Below, in pieces: positions 1 through 9,993 of a DNA stretch of 29,715 nucleotides. This stretch comes from Seminavis robusta. Lineage: Eukaryota; Bacillariophyta; Bacillariophyceae; Naviculales; Naviculaceae. Location: positions 1 through 29,715 of the forward strand of contig CAICTM010001420.1 of the NCBI GenBank assembly GCA_903772945.1, given 5' to 3'. A program made the translations under genes and the position numbers. Numbering within the stretch: the first letter of the stretch is position 1; each line of letters starts with the position of its first letter. A model generated the notes under the pieces. That model worked only from the letters and a program-made list of their open reading frames with translations. It ran no database searches and was not told where the DNA came from.

Positions 1-1236
1 TATCTAAAGCACGTATACATTCTGGGAGCCCATGGCAGTAAGTATTAGCTATTTGCCAATCAAGTGACAGCCCTTTTTGCTATTTCTATTTCCGTGGTTG
101 GCGCAACCGGAGGCATCTTGTTTTTGTACCAGTAGAGGCAGCCAGTACCATACCATGGTTGCGGTGTCCTACTCCAATCAGAATCTTTGCCAGAGACGAG
201 ATAGATGAAACACCTCTTCCGTGAGACAACTTCACTACTAGTAGTAGTATATGTACTGTAAACCGCCTTTCTTCTAAGGCCCAAGCTTGTGGTGGTAACT
301 GTACAGTATGACTTAGTCATCAGTCCAATTATTGAAAAGCCCAAAAGCCATATCACCTCTGACCTCTGACCTTCCAATTTGTCATTCAGTTCCAGGCCTC
401 AAGGTGTATGCATACATGTATTAGTAAAAGAGCTAAGAAACTGGCGCACTGGCATGTTTACACTTATTACTTATTGCTAGTACTCAAGTAGTACAATGTA
501 CTAGCTAGTAGCGAGTAGCGAGAGATAATGAGATAACCTGATTTGGCCATTACAATAAATACTACGGCAGTATTTTAATTAATAGTCTACATGGAAACCA
601 TAAGACTTATCTTTCCTATTTCAGTCACTTGGGACAATAAACGGTCACCGGAGCGTCTGCCGCCTCCGGTTCCGGAAATCAGCCATGATACTCGGAGTAC
701 TCTTTTCTTAACACAAATAAGCTTTTTAGCTCCATTTTCGCCTACAGTGACTCAGACATTTATTATTTATTGACGCATAAAAGACTCGACTCTCAGAGTG
801 TGTTTCAATGGCAAACCAATATTTAATGCCCCTTTTGCTCTCAGCAGATCGACCGAGATCGTGACGAAAACTTCCACAAGATCCAACCCAAGATTGAGCC
901 TATAATGAGGGGCTGATCCGCGATACCAAAACTGTCTTTAAGACTTAAAGACAGCGAGACAAACACTCCGGTACACACAAAACACGCCGGTACATTAAAA
1001 ATCGCAATGGCCATACAACGTTTGAGGGCTATTGGCGACGGTCGAAAATTTTTAAACTGGCAGCCATTACGATGGCTAGATTTGCAATAACAATCGTTTC
1101 AGCAAGCCCTGGCATTCCCACAAACTCGGCGTTTCGCTCCAGAAGGTCTTGTAGGGTAGCGTAACACTTGCACCCGTTGCTTCAAAGTTTCGTTACACCT
1201 TCGGAAACTTCTCTCAGCAAAGGGAATCGACTCAAC
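1..1236. other. Intergenic stretch upstream of the Cys-rich secreted gene
   Basis: No convincing gene. The short open frames here (60-377 minus, 591-773 plus) have no signal peptide, domain or repeat pattern. The stretch is rich in CTAG and GTAC motifs, as are the other gaps of this window. A long perfect palindrome and a direct repeat lie at 932-995 and are listed separately. Confidence 0.6.
932..995. promoter_or_regulatory. Perfect palindrome plus direct repeat upstream of secreted gene
   Basis: Positions 932-942 (CTGTCTTTAAG) and 944-954 (CTTAAAGACAG) are perfect inverted copies around one base. Just after it, 961-975 and 980-994 are direct copies (AAACACTCCGGTACA and AAACACGCCGGTACA, one mismatch) 19 bp apart. 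The cluster ends about 240 bp before the ATG at 1237, so a promoter role is plausible. No known factor site is recognised. It could also be a chance hairpin; function is inference only. Confidence 0.35.
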
Positions 1237-1674
1237 ATGAAAGTCTTGACTAGCAAGAACAACGTATCAGCTGCTCTTCTACTGACAGTGTTGATTGGAA
1301 TCTTTCAAGGATGCGCTGCGAATTGTCCCGATTGCTCAGAGCAAGACCCAATGCTCAATGGCACTACTGATGACCATGGCTGTGTCCCTGCGGCAGGCCA
1401 GATTTGGTGTTCCAATAAGCAGCAATGCATTTCAATATCTGATGACTGCCTAGTGGAAGAGGTTTCCTTTGAGGGACCAACCAGCCTCCAATGTCAAGAT
1501 GGAAAATGCCGTGTCAACAAAGCCTGCAGGACTTACATGAGCTCCTTCACTCTTCGAGGATCCCTTTCAAATCCACTGGATGGGACATTCAATCTTCCTT
1601 CTGGCTGCACTGCTGACTGCACTGGATGCCAACAACGTAGCATGAGAAGTCTCCGTGGTGACAATTTTAACTAA
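1237..1674 (+). CDS. Small cysteine-rich secreted protein
   Basis: A 145-residue protein with a clear N-terminal signal peptide: a basic start (MKVLTSK), a hydrophobic core of about 14 residues (residues 11-25) and a small-residue cleavage zone near CAA. The mature part carries 12 cysteines, an even number suited to disulphide bonds. They are grouped as an NCPDC start, a GCVPAAGQIWC...QQC...DDC middle and a GC-TADC-TGC end. The middle block resembles short Cys modules (GC-x-AG-x-x-WC) that I recall from algal secreted proteins; this is not a firm family call. The frame stays open back to an ATG at 1168, but the ATG at 1237 puts the signal peptide at the very N terminus, so it is preferred. 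Likely extracellular or wall-associated; function unknown. Confidence 0.72.
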   Translation: MKVLTSKNNVSAALLLTVLIGIFQGCAANCPDCSEQDPMLNGTTDDHGCVPAAGQIWCSNKQQCISISDDCLVEEVSFEGPTSLQCQDGKCRVNKACRTYMSSFTLRGSLSNPLDGTFNLPSGCTADCTGCQQRSMRSLRGDNFN

Positions 1675-2068
1675 GCTGATAAGGGTACTGGTACGCTGGG
1701 CCCAGAAAGAATGGTAGCAAACTAAGCCAAACTAACTTTGACAGAACTACAATTTATTCTAGTCAAGTCTTCTTATCTCGAAAACAGGGCTTAATTGTGT
1801 GGGAGGGGTATTGCGCATATCCAGTCTATTCTTGGCAATCACAATCACTTGAGCAGCAAAGTGCAGCTCAGGGACGCTGCAATGGCTTTATGGAGCTCTT
1901 CCAGCTGTTCCAGCCAAGAAATGTAACCCCTCAAAAACGACAGGAGGGAGACCCTCAAAGCTGGGACTATTGAAGGTGCACAATCGTTTATAGCCTTACC
2001 GGCAATGATTTACCAACTACGTGTATGGCATGCTAAGGATGTTCTTACTACAATGGCCAGCAGGTTCT
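1675..2068. other. Gap with LRR gene remnant
   Basis: This separates two convergent genes, so it should hold both 3' ends. The only structure seen is the decayed copy of the LRR receptor 3' end at 1844-1920, listed separately. No open frame of note. Confidence 0.55.
1844..1920 (-). pseudogene. Decayed duplicate of the LRR receptor 3' end
   Basis: On the plus strand, 1844-1856 (ATCACTTGAGCAG) is identical to 2141-2153 inside the last codons of the LRR receptor. The similarity continues to about 1920 against about 2209, with scattered changes and roughly 7-12 extra bases near 1896. Read on the minus strand, the copy still shows FLAGT, CSVPELHF and similar scraps matching the receptor's FLTGT and CSVPQLYF, but it carries a stop codon and a broken frame. 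It is about 300 bp downstream of the intact 3' end in the same orientation, so a partial tandem duplication or a lost neighbouring paralogue fits best. Confidence 0.55.
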
Positions 2069-5000
2069 TTATGGCTCTTTGGCATTTCCCTCTACACTAC
2101 CTTGAGCCATGAATTGACACTCACAATCACAGCCACAGAGATCACTTGAGCAGTTGAAGTATAGCTGGGGGACACTGCAAAGGCCTGATGGAACTGTTCC
2201 CGTCAAGAAGGTATTCTCCAAGAACAAATCACTCAACGTATCATTTAAGCTCTCCAGTTCTGATGGGATGATGCCTTGGAAGAAAGTAACCTGAATGTCC
2301 AAAGACTCGAGGGAATCCAATTTCCCAAGCTCTGATCTCAGGGGTCCCACCAGGTTGGTTTTTGACAGATCAAGATTGGTCAAGGATGACAACAGACCTA
2401 TTTCTGTTGGTAGGAATCCAAAGATTTTGGCAGATTGGACAGAAAGATTTTCAAGGGTTTTGTGCAAGAGACCAATCTCTGTGGGGAGAGTGCTGGTGAT
2501 GGGATTTTCTCCCAGAAACAGGAATTCCAAGGAAGACAGTTGGCCCAACTCTGTGGGAAGCCTACCATTGAAAGCATTGGATTCCACATTAAATTGTGTC
2601 AAATTGGCCATCAAGCCGAGTTCAGATGGCAAGGGGCCAGAAAAGGAATTGATGTACAGCCTTAGCCGTTTCAGTTGTCTGAGAAGAGATATTTCAGTAG
2701 GAAGGGTTCCAGAGAGCTTATTGCTGTGTAGAAAAAGTCGGTCAAGCTCTTTCACCAGACCCATTTCAGAGGGTAGGGATCCAGAAAGGTTGTTGTTTTC
2801 CAGGTATAGTCTGTAAAGTGCCGAGAGAAGTCCAATCTCAGACGGAATGGAGCTCTCAAATGAGCCACAGCAGAGGTCCATGTAAGTCAACTTTGTCATG
2901 GCTCCCAGCTCTGAGGGCAGTGTTCCTGTCATGAGTGTAGTATGAAGCCGGAAATCTTCCAAGTCGGTCAGCTTGGCTACCTCGGTTGGCAGTGTTCCAG
3001 TCAATTCATTTTTGTTAAGTTGCAAAATTTCCCACAAGTTGGTCAGGTTCCAAAGTTCCAAGGGTATGGTGCCCCACAACATATTCTTGTGCAAAGTCAA
3101 ACTATGCAGTGAGGTCATCAAGCCAATTTCTGATGGAATGGTCCCCGAAAGCTGCCCTCCAAGCTGCCCTCCACCAGCCTGGAAATGTTCCAAGACCGTC
3201 AACTGGCCAAAGGTTGTAGGGATGGTTCCAGTAAGGCCAGCATTGGTATGGACCAACAGCATTTCCAAGCTCTCCATGAGACCAATTTCCGATGGCAATG
3301 GTCCAGTTATTGCATTGACATCCACAGAAAGATCCGTCAATTTTGTTAACAGACCCAATTCAGTTGGCAGAGTACCTGCTACTTCATTTGTAGCCACATC
3401 CAAAACAATCAAATGGGACAGCATGGCTAGTTCTGGGACCAAACTTCCAGAGAGTTGATTCTTTGTCAACAAGAGTGAGAGAAGGTTTTCTTGTTCATCA
3501 CAGACAGGGGCCGTCTCTGGGCCCTTATTGATCCATTTGCTGAACCACTCGCATTCGTGAACATCGTAAGAAATCCAATCATCCTGCAGTGTCCAACTTC
3601 CCAGGTCACCATTGGTAGCAAAGTAGAAAGTAGCAAGAGCAAATCGTTGCTGTTTCCGCTCATCCGAATAATCTTCAAAATTGGGATCATCTTGGATCCA
3701 TTTGTAGGCTCTTTCTTGAGGTGAATCCAGAGGACCATTTTGAAGTGTGTCAACCGTGTAATCCGGCAGGGGAAGAAAGAAGGGTGTGGGTGCTGCCGTG
3801 GGGCTTCCGGATGGTGCATACGATGGTGCTTCTGTGCCGACAACAATGGTATCTTGGGTGGCCTTATCAAAGACCCCAGCCCACCACAGAATGAGCACAA
3901 TGAGAACCGGGACCACCACTAGACAGAGAATCGTGCCCATGTATCGTCGTTTCTTTTGTTCTCTCATTTGTTGTTTTTCTTCTTCCATGGGCCCATCGTA
4001 GGCATTGGCTTCTCCCAAAATGGATCCCGTGGATTCGCCCGTCACGGCTCTGGCTTCGACCAATCCCATACTGGAGGCTGTTCTCGTTCCTGCCTGTGTC
4101 ATTGTCATGGCGCCAGAAGGAGTATTGAACCGCTTGGAATTTTCCTTGTCACTTCGTCGTCGTTGTTGATGGTGTTGTTCGTGGTTATGATTATCCCACG
4201 AGACTTGCTGCTGTTTTTCGGTCCGCTGCTTACTACTACTGCCTCCATCGAATTTGTCATTTTCGCGTTGCAAATAATCGGCATAGGCCGAATCTTCCTC
4301 TTCTGGATTATTCTGATGATGTTGTCCGACCGCTTCGAATCGAATGGATCGTACCCGTCGAGGTCGTGATCCCGGTGCCGCTCCGTACGCTCCGGGAGCC
4401 GCTCCCAACGTCGGTCCGGCCTGTTTAATGTTGCGACGTTCGTTACGTTCTTGCTCGGATCCATTGTTGGAGTAGTAATACGCCGAGCTATTGTCCATGT
4501 CGCCATTATTGTTGATATTGTTGTTGTTCATGATGAGATCCTCGAGACCGGCGCGGCTCGAATCGTTCCAGTCGCCATCGTCGATATGAGATCGTCGGGC
4601 TACCATGTGCATTAAATCGTCGTCGTCATCGTCGGACGCGTATCCTTGTTGCTTATTCTTCAATTTCAAATCTTCGTCTTCTTGTGGAGAGCGCGGAACG
4701 ACCGCACCATTATGAATACTCGTCGTGGATTCGTCCATTTCGCCGGAACTCCCGCGACGACAATTGTTGCGGCCGACTTGAAGGCCTCTGTGGGAAGTTG
4801 GGCGCTGGCTTCTTCGATTGGTCCGTTTGGGAGTGTCTTCGTCGTGTCCACCATTGTTCGTATAGCTACCGTTGCGACGTTTGGTGGGCGTCGTGAATCC
4901 TTCTTCTTCTTTGTCGTCGCCTTTTTCTCGTCGAACAGTAGTGTGGTTGCTAGGCGGAAGATTCATGCTCTCCGCAAACGACTCGGACGCCGACAATTCT

Positions 5001-5392
5001 CCAAATTGTTGGCTGCTGTTGTTATTCATAGTAGTAGTATTTCCCAGCTGATATTCTCGTTCTTGCTGTTTGAATAATTCTTCCAAAGCTTGTCGGTCGT
5101 TGGATTGCATGGGCATCGATTTGGATCGCGCCATGTCGGGGGTAGGAACTCCACTCTTATTATTATTATTGGTACCGTTAGTAGTAGTAGGATTTCCTTG
5201 GCTGAGGCTCGTCTTTAAGGAGACTGCAGGAGCTGACATGCGCTGTTGCCGCTCTTGTGCCTTTTCGTCTTCCAATAACAGATCCATCAACTGATGGTTA
5301 GTAGTCACCGTCGTCTTCTCCTTGCCATTAGTAGTAGTACCAGTAGTAGGCACGGCTTCAGCCATCTTCTTCTTCTTCCCGTTAAGATCCAT
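2069..5392 (-). CDS. Type II transmembrane leucine-rich-repeat receptor-like protein
   Basis: From the ATG at 5392 the protein is 1107 residues. The frame is open to 5449, but that position is GTG; the ATG has the context ACCATGG. Residues 1-480 form a disordered, Asn/Gln/Asp-rich tail with basic patches and a PGAYG motif at 333-337. A KKRRY basic stop precedes one membrane helix (about 485-505, LCLVVVPVLIVLILWW). After a short Ser/Thr/Pro stalk (SYAPSGSPTAAPTP) and a W- and C-containing cap, about 17 plant-type LRRs of roughly 24 residues follow, with the repeating core G-x-LPxE(L/I)GLL. The end is Cys-rich (CSSDLCGCDCEC). No kinase domain is present. The basic residues before the helix predict the tail inside and the LRRs outside or in the lumen. 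Ligand unknown; peptide, glycan or cell-surface recognition is an inference. Diatoms carry many proteins of this plan. No intron is needed. Confidence 0.88.
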   Translation of the reverse strand: MDLNGKKKKMAEAVPTTGTTTNGKEKTTVTTNHQLMDLLLEDEKAQERQQRMSAPAVSLKTSLSQGNPTTTNGTNNNNKSGVPTPDMARSKSMPMQSNDRQALEELFKQQEREYQLGNTTTMNNNSSQQFGELSASESFAESMNLPPSNHTTVRREKGDDKEEEGFTTPTKRRNGSYTNNGGHDEDTPKRTNRRSQRPTSHRGLQVGRNNCRRGSSGEMDESTTSIHNGAVVPRSPQEDEDLKLKNKQQGYASDDDDDDLMHMVARRSHIDDGDWNDSSRAGLEDLIMNNNNINNNGDMDNSSAYYYSNNGSEQERNERRNIKQAGPTLGAAPGAYGAAPGSRPRRVRSIRFEAVGQHHQNNPEEEDSAYADYLQRENDKFDGGSSSKQRTEKQQQVSWDNHNHEQHHQQRRRSDKENSKRFNTPSGAMTMTQAGTRTASSMGLVEARAVTGESTGSILGEANAYDGPMEEEKQQMREQKKRRYMGTILCLVVVPVLIVLILWWAGVFDKATQDTIVVGTEAPSYAPSGSPTAAPTPFFLPLPDYTVDTLQNGPLDSPQERAYKWIQDDPNFEDYSDERKQQRFALATFYFATNGDLGSWTLQDDWISYDVHECEWFSKWINKGPETAPVCDEQENLLSLLLTKNQLSGSLVPELAMLSHLIVLDVATNEVAGTLPTELGLLTKLTDLSVDVNAITGPLPSEIGLMESLEMLLVHTNAGLTGTIPTTFGQLTVLEHFQAGGGQLGGQLSGTIPSEIGLMTSLHSLTLHKNMLWGTIPLELWNLTNLWEILQLNKNELTGTLPTEVAKLTDLEDFRLHTTLMTGTLPSELGAMTKLTYMDLCCGSFESSIPSEIGLLSALYRLYLENNNLSGSLPSEMGLVKELDRLFLHSNKLSGTLPTEISLLRQLKRLRLYINSFSGPLPSELGLMANLTQFNVESNAFNGRLPTELGQLSSLEFLFLGENPITSTLPTEIGLLHKTLENLSVQSAKIFGFLPTEIGLLSSLTNLDLSKTNLVGPLRSELGKLDSLESLDIQVTFFQGIIPSELESLNDTLSDLFLENTFLTGTVPSGLCSVPQLYFNCSSDLCGCDCECQFMAQGSVEGNAKEP

Positions 5393-5449
5393 GGTACGGT
5401 ATGATATCGTAGTTAATTCGGTACCGGTAGCTGCTTTGACTTGACTCAC

Positions 5450-7151
5450 TGAAGATTAGTAAAGAGAGGTATCAGCAATCAGCAGTCCAACCTCTTGAAT
5501 AATTATGATGATATTGGTAGGGTAGCTTTTGGTGGTTGGGACCGGTAGGGATGTAGGGATGGATGCGATGACCAAGTGACTTTCCTTCGCCGCGTTCACT
5601 TTTTTTTTTTTGCGCTGATGATGCTGCCTTCTGGGTGTGTGTCCCAGTGAACCGCAGCCGCCACCAGACTTATGAAAGACTGGTGATCGCGGTTACTATG
5701 TCATAGTAAATCCAGCGGCCAATTCGGATGGAACTGTTCAACGGAGCAGCAAGGCCAAAAGAAAAAGAATCTCAAAGTGTTACGAAACGATGACTGCATA
5801 CTCGGACATAGATTTAATGTGACTGGAAACCAAAGACCAGCATGTTTTACCAGTTCTGTACTAGCTAGCTAGTAAAAAGCTGGTTCAGACCAGGTGCTCG
5901 TCAAGTTGAATGCAAGTTGATTCCGTGAGGTCCGGCTGAACAGAAGAACAGAAGGATACTGACTCAACTCCTTGCGAGGGCCTTTGTTCCCACTTGCTAT
6001 AGATCGCACCAGTTTTAGTGCTATGGTGCCAACTAGATTTGCATCATCTGTTCGTTCTGTGGTTCCGACTACTAGCTAGATTGGCACCTTTCGGAGCCCA
6101 CCCCAAGTTTGCACTGCTTGTCAGAGTTTTGGTTCCCAGCCACAAATAATAGCATGATGGGGTTTGGGGCCTGAGGCTCTCGACTCTGTGGAAGGAATGG
6201 AAGGCGGATGACAAGAGGTTCCAGTATACCGACACAGCAGATACCAGGTGGTGGTGTTGCGGAATCACTTTCAGTAGGATTTGGGCAGCGCTTTGTCTTA
6301 TCAGTTTGGGGTTCTGCGATTTTAGCAAGAAGTGACTGGATTAGTTCGGGGTTGCCAATTCATTTTAGATTGGTTCCGATTGGAAGCTGTTCTGCTATCT
6401 TCGTTTGCTCCTGATGGGTCAAATCTGCGCTTTAGAGCTTGCATGCAGAGGATCACAGAGCCGCTGGTGCTGGGATTGAATCAATCCTTTCTGCGATACC
6501 CTCCCGTCAAAAGACATGCCGTGCGGTAACCAACTGGAGGACCAGCACAAGGGCCAATTCCAATCCCCACCCCTGTTCCATCTCCTGCGGTTCCACTCCA
6601 GCAACTGGACAAGGCCCAACCACAACCAAGATCCACCTCGGGCGCGAATCTGCTGGACCGTTGGAATGCTTGTTTCCACGGCGTGTTTGACATGGCGTGG
6701 AATCAAGCCTTTTGAAACAGGTCGTCGACCAGATCCACCTCGCTACAGCTGTACCATTATTGGTAGCAGTACATAATATATGTAAAGTCCACTCGAGAGC
6801 TCGGTACTCGAGGGACAGTCAACAGTTGTGTGGAGTCTGCTTCATTTCTTGTAACATCCCGCGCAGATCATGTTAAACATAGATGATGATACATGAAATA
6901 TTTAGACAGCCAAGAAGACTTGTATGTACGGTACGTGAGAAAGCTGTGTGACAACCAACGTGGAAGGAGTGATTGCTGCTACGAACATGTGACAATTCAG
7001 TGGAAGCGGTAACAATACCGTACGTTCCACGACGAATCCTGGCGGATAAAAATTCAGCGCGGAGTGGTCAACAATCGACCCTTGAGATTCGATTCAGTCT
7101 CGGTGCCTCTCTTCCCCATTCATTCAACCGCGGACAAGACGCGTTCGAAGC
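5450..7151. other. 1.7-kb intergenic region between divergent genes
   Basis: This is the probable promoter region of the LRR receptor (left, minus) and of the BTB gene (right, plus). Several short overlapping open frames lie at 6044-6780 on both strands, but none shows a domain and they shadow each other. A perfect 17-nt palindrome lies at 5693-5709 (8-bp arms TTACTATG). The part from about 6552 to 6928 is a diverged copy of 13525-13795 and is listed as a repeat. Confidence 0.55.
6552..6928 (+). repeat. Dispersed repeat, copy 1 (partner at 13525-13795)
   Basis: The segment aligns in the same orientation with 13525-13795. Shared stretches include AGGGCCAA near the start, TTCCACGGCGTG / TACCACGGCGTG, TCAAGCC / TCAAAGCC, GTGGAGTCTGCTT (near 6830 and 13691), GTGCAGATCATG-like text and TAGACAGCCAAGA (6902 and 13769). 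Copies differ by many substitutions and small gaps, so this is an old duplication. It ends about 220 bp before the ATG of the BTB gene; the partner ends about 225 bp before another plus-strand gene. No terminal repeats or transposase frame were found. Confidence 0.6.
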
Positions 7152-7652
7152 ATGGAGTACAAAATGAACAAACAAGAACGCGCCAATGATGACGATCCTT
7201 TGGTGCGGCTAAGTGTATCGGGCAAAGCCTACACACTCCGAAAAGAGGTACTAGTGGAAACTGACTGGATTTTATCTAAGATTGTGGACAGCGATATTCC
7301 ATGGAAAACGTTCGATGAGGGAAGATACTTTGTGGACGCGGATCCCATCGCTTTCAATTGGGCACTTCATTTCATCCGGACCCAGTCCTTGCCGCAAGAA
7401 CTCACATCGGCGGAATTGGAAGTCATTCGATCTTTGGCCGACTTTTTGTGCTTCACGCCACTTTTGGAATACGTCCGAGGTCTCACACCGGCTCAGGATC
7501 GGCTACGGAATGCGATTATTGAGTCGAAGATCGAGCTCAAAAGTGACATTCGTGAGCTGAGAAGAGCGGTTGAAACACACGTTGCGGAACTGAATAACCA
7601 ACTCGACGAGCAGGCGCGATTGACACGTAGGGTGCTTTTGGAAATGGACTGA
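7152..7652 (+). CDS. BTB/POZ (T1, K-channel tetramerisation type) domain protein
   Basis: A 166-residue intronless gene. Residues 17-108 fit the BTB_2/K_tetra fold: VRLSVSGKAYTLRKEVL (first strand and helix), then the D-x-D-P-I-AFNWALHFIR stretch where the family usually has (V)DRDPxxFxxILxxLR, then the closing helices ELEVIRSLADFLCF and LLEYVRG. Residues 112-160 are a heptad-like charged helix (IESKIELKSDIRELRRAVE), probably a coiled coil. There is no channel pore or Kelch domain, so this is a stand-alone BTB protein. The family forms oligomers and often serves as an adaptor for cullin-3 ubiquitin ligases or other complexes; that role here is inference. The ATG at 7152 has a good context (A at -3, G at +4). 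A second ATG lies at 7164. Cytosolic location likely. Confidence 0.8.
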   Translation: MEYKMNKQERANDDDPLVRLSVSGKAYTLRKEVLVETDWILSKIVDSDIPWKTFDEGRYFVDADPIAFNWALHFIRTQSLPQELTSAELEVIRSLADFLCFTPLLEYVRGLTPAQDRLRNAIIESKIELKSDIRELRRAVETHVAELNNQLDEQARLTRRVLLEMD

Positions 7653-7838
7653 TTTCCATGTCATCCTTATGGGGGGCTGATCAGTGGATGCGCAATCCTT
7701 TCATGTCCGTCTGATGGAGGTTATCGTAAGAAGGATCCGACGCATGAAGCCTTTAGAAGTCTCCCTTATACAGTAGTCCGAGGTTTTGTGTTTATACTGC
7801 ATGTATCAGCTAGGTTGATACTGTGATACAGTAGATAG

Positions 7839-9993
7839 TCACCCCCAGCCAGGATAATAGTGCCGAGGCTCTTGTTTCGTGAGCGACAAATTGGGCAGCT
7901 TCTCCTGGAGCCTTTGGATGACAGGTGGTGGCTGACACATGGTTTGAAACTTGCAAAGGCCAAGGGATACCACCACGTCCACAATATCTTCGACTGACTC
8001 TGCGCTGGTGTAGATTTGAAATTTGCCGCGCTTGCTCGGGACGAGGCCGTCATAGAGCTCCACTTCCATCCCCGGCAATTGAATGTTGTTTGGTAGTGGT
8101 CTCAAATATACGGTGGACTGATAATGGTCGGCCTCTGATGGTTTTGGCAAGAAAAGCGTTGGGACTTTGTCGAGCATAAACTCTTTCAAATGGGTTGAGG
8201 TGCCAACGACAATCTCTCCACCACCGTATCTTGGGGGCGGAATAGAAACTCCAGTTCCATTTTCAGGTACTAGAATCAGTGTGTGAGGCGCCATGTCTTC
8301 TTCAATGTAGTTTGGGGGGTACGTAGTAAGCTTGGAAATGTTCGCCGTCGGGCCTCGCTCCGCTTGGTTCTTGCTGATGGCCCTCGCGAGAGTTTCCAGG
8401 GCACTTTCCTCTGTCACCTGCATGTCCACAGCTTCGAGATGACAAAGTCCTATCGTGCAAGTGTTACCACTGATTTGTTCCGCAAGAACCCCCAAGCACT
8501 CTGACGTCATGGCATTGTCCGACACATCAAGATACTCCAGTCCCTTCATGCGATCAAGCAGAGAAAAGAAAACATCAAAGCCATCTCTTGTGCAATAGGT
8601 GCAGTCTCTTGAGCGAATTGTTGACACACAGTGCTTCAGCCAATGGTCCCAGAAGTCGCCCTTCCGCAGTGCATGGAACAATGTCGTTGCAACCCAACTT
8701 TAGAGTTGTCAGACTCTGATTCTTGTGCAAGGCAGCCGCAATGGGAGATAAAGAAACACTGTTCACCAAGGTTTTTCCGTGAACATCACCGAGGCAAGAG
8801 ATATCCAACGTGGCGAGTTTGCAATCGATCTTTTCCAGCAATTGCCCAATGTGCTCGATTCCTTTGCTTCCACAACTGCTTCTCGCAATGTCCAGGTCCT
8901 CCAGAGTGGGCAAGGTGCACACTGCACCCACAAGGCGATCCATAATTTCTTCATGAGCTCCACAACTGCGCAATTTGATGGTGCGCAAATTGCGGCTCTG
9001 TTGGAATGCAGACTTGAGTGGTTCAAACATTATGGATGGAACGTCATTATTGTCAGAAGAAATAGAGCATTTTGTATTGCGAAGGTCCAAAATCTCCACA
9101 TTTGGGAGATGGGAGAGTGCAAACGAAGTGAAGAGCAACTGGTTCACTCCCAGGTAGGTCTGGCTCAGGTCCAGATGCCGAACCGAAGTGTTGCCACGAA
9201 TGCCGTCCTCCAAAAGCGCCAATATTCGAGCAAAGATCTCGTCCTTGTTCCCGGTGCAACTGCCTGTTAGGGCCAGCACAAGGCACGCATTTGCCTTCAA
9301 GACTTGGTTGAAAATGGATGCGGTTGCCTCGTCGATCACCCAATCAGTAGGGACATTCAATACTTGCAGAGTTTTGCAATCCATCATTTTCTTGGCGAAA
9401 TAGCTCGAGAGAGATGCCGGAATGTTGTCTTGGAACTCCAACTGCTCCGGGTTCTTGGCAAATAGGAGGTCGATTAGGTCCTCCGGTCGGCTTGTTCGTT
9501 CGTGAATGACAAAGCCATCACCTATACCGCATTTGCAGGAACCGCTTTCGTTCTGGTTCAGGCCATCTGTGTAAACCTGCAATTTCGCATGTTCAACTCC
9601 AGGCTGGGGATCGCACAGGGACGAAGAGAATGTGCTTCGATTCCACCGAATCATAGTCGTTCCATCCTCATCTTCTGGATTCTCTTCCTCCTCCTCATCA
9701 GTGTCCTTTGTGACTGGACTGGGATGTTCCTTCATAAATTGCAGGCTAACGTATAGTTTGGCGTAAGAAAAGGGACCCTTGTCGCCGAGGAAACCGTCGT
9801 AGTATTTGGTTCTATAATCCGAATGCGACACTCTTCCTAGAAGTTTCTGGGCCGAGTCAAAGTCTAGCAATGCCCGGTTCCTACCAGGATTACTACGTAC
9901 CTTGGCAAGCTCTTCTGATCGTACCAAGTAGTACCGGGGGTCGCTACGGTAGCAGTCCTCCAACGCAAAACAATCGCCTTTCAGTTTCACCAT
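7839..9993 (-). CDS. Ribonuclease-inhibitor-type LRR protein, split by a frameshift
   Basis: Two overlapping minus-strand frames together encode one LRR protein. The upstream frame (ATG at 9993 to stop at 8575) has an N-terminal globular region with an acidic patch (DTDEEEEENPEDEDG) and then LRRs of the nucleotide-binding-receptor/RNase-inhibitor type, 28-30 residues each, such as NTSVRHLDLSQTYLG, NVEILDLRNTKC, NLRTIKLRSCG and SLTTLKLGCND. The repeat series carries on in the other frame (GLEYLDVSDNAMTSECLGVLAEQI), followed by a C-terminal region of about 190 residues that I do not recognise, ending at 7839. The switch needs a +1 shift around 8585-8620; no GT-AG intron fits there. It could be a real disabling mutation, a base-calling error or recoding. 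Upstream in-frame ATG at 10035 has a weaker context than 9993. No signal peptide or membrane helix, so probably cytosolic. Function unknown; LRR surfaces bind proteins. Confidence 0.7.
8585..8620 (-). other. Frameshift site inside the LRR gene
   Basis: Reading down the minus strand, the frame encoding SLKRLHLLHK runs into a stop at 8575-8577. The +1 frame over the same bases gives RDGFDVFFSLLDRMKG and continues the LRR pattern for another repeat and beyond. Skipping one base in the CACAAGAGATGG stretch would join the repeats with normal spacing. No splice sites surround it. Confidence 0.6.

Noticed and set aside
2295..5294. Several plus-strand frames opposite the LRR receptor
   Set aside because: They mirror the LRR periodicity of the minus strand and have no independent features.
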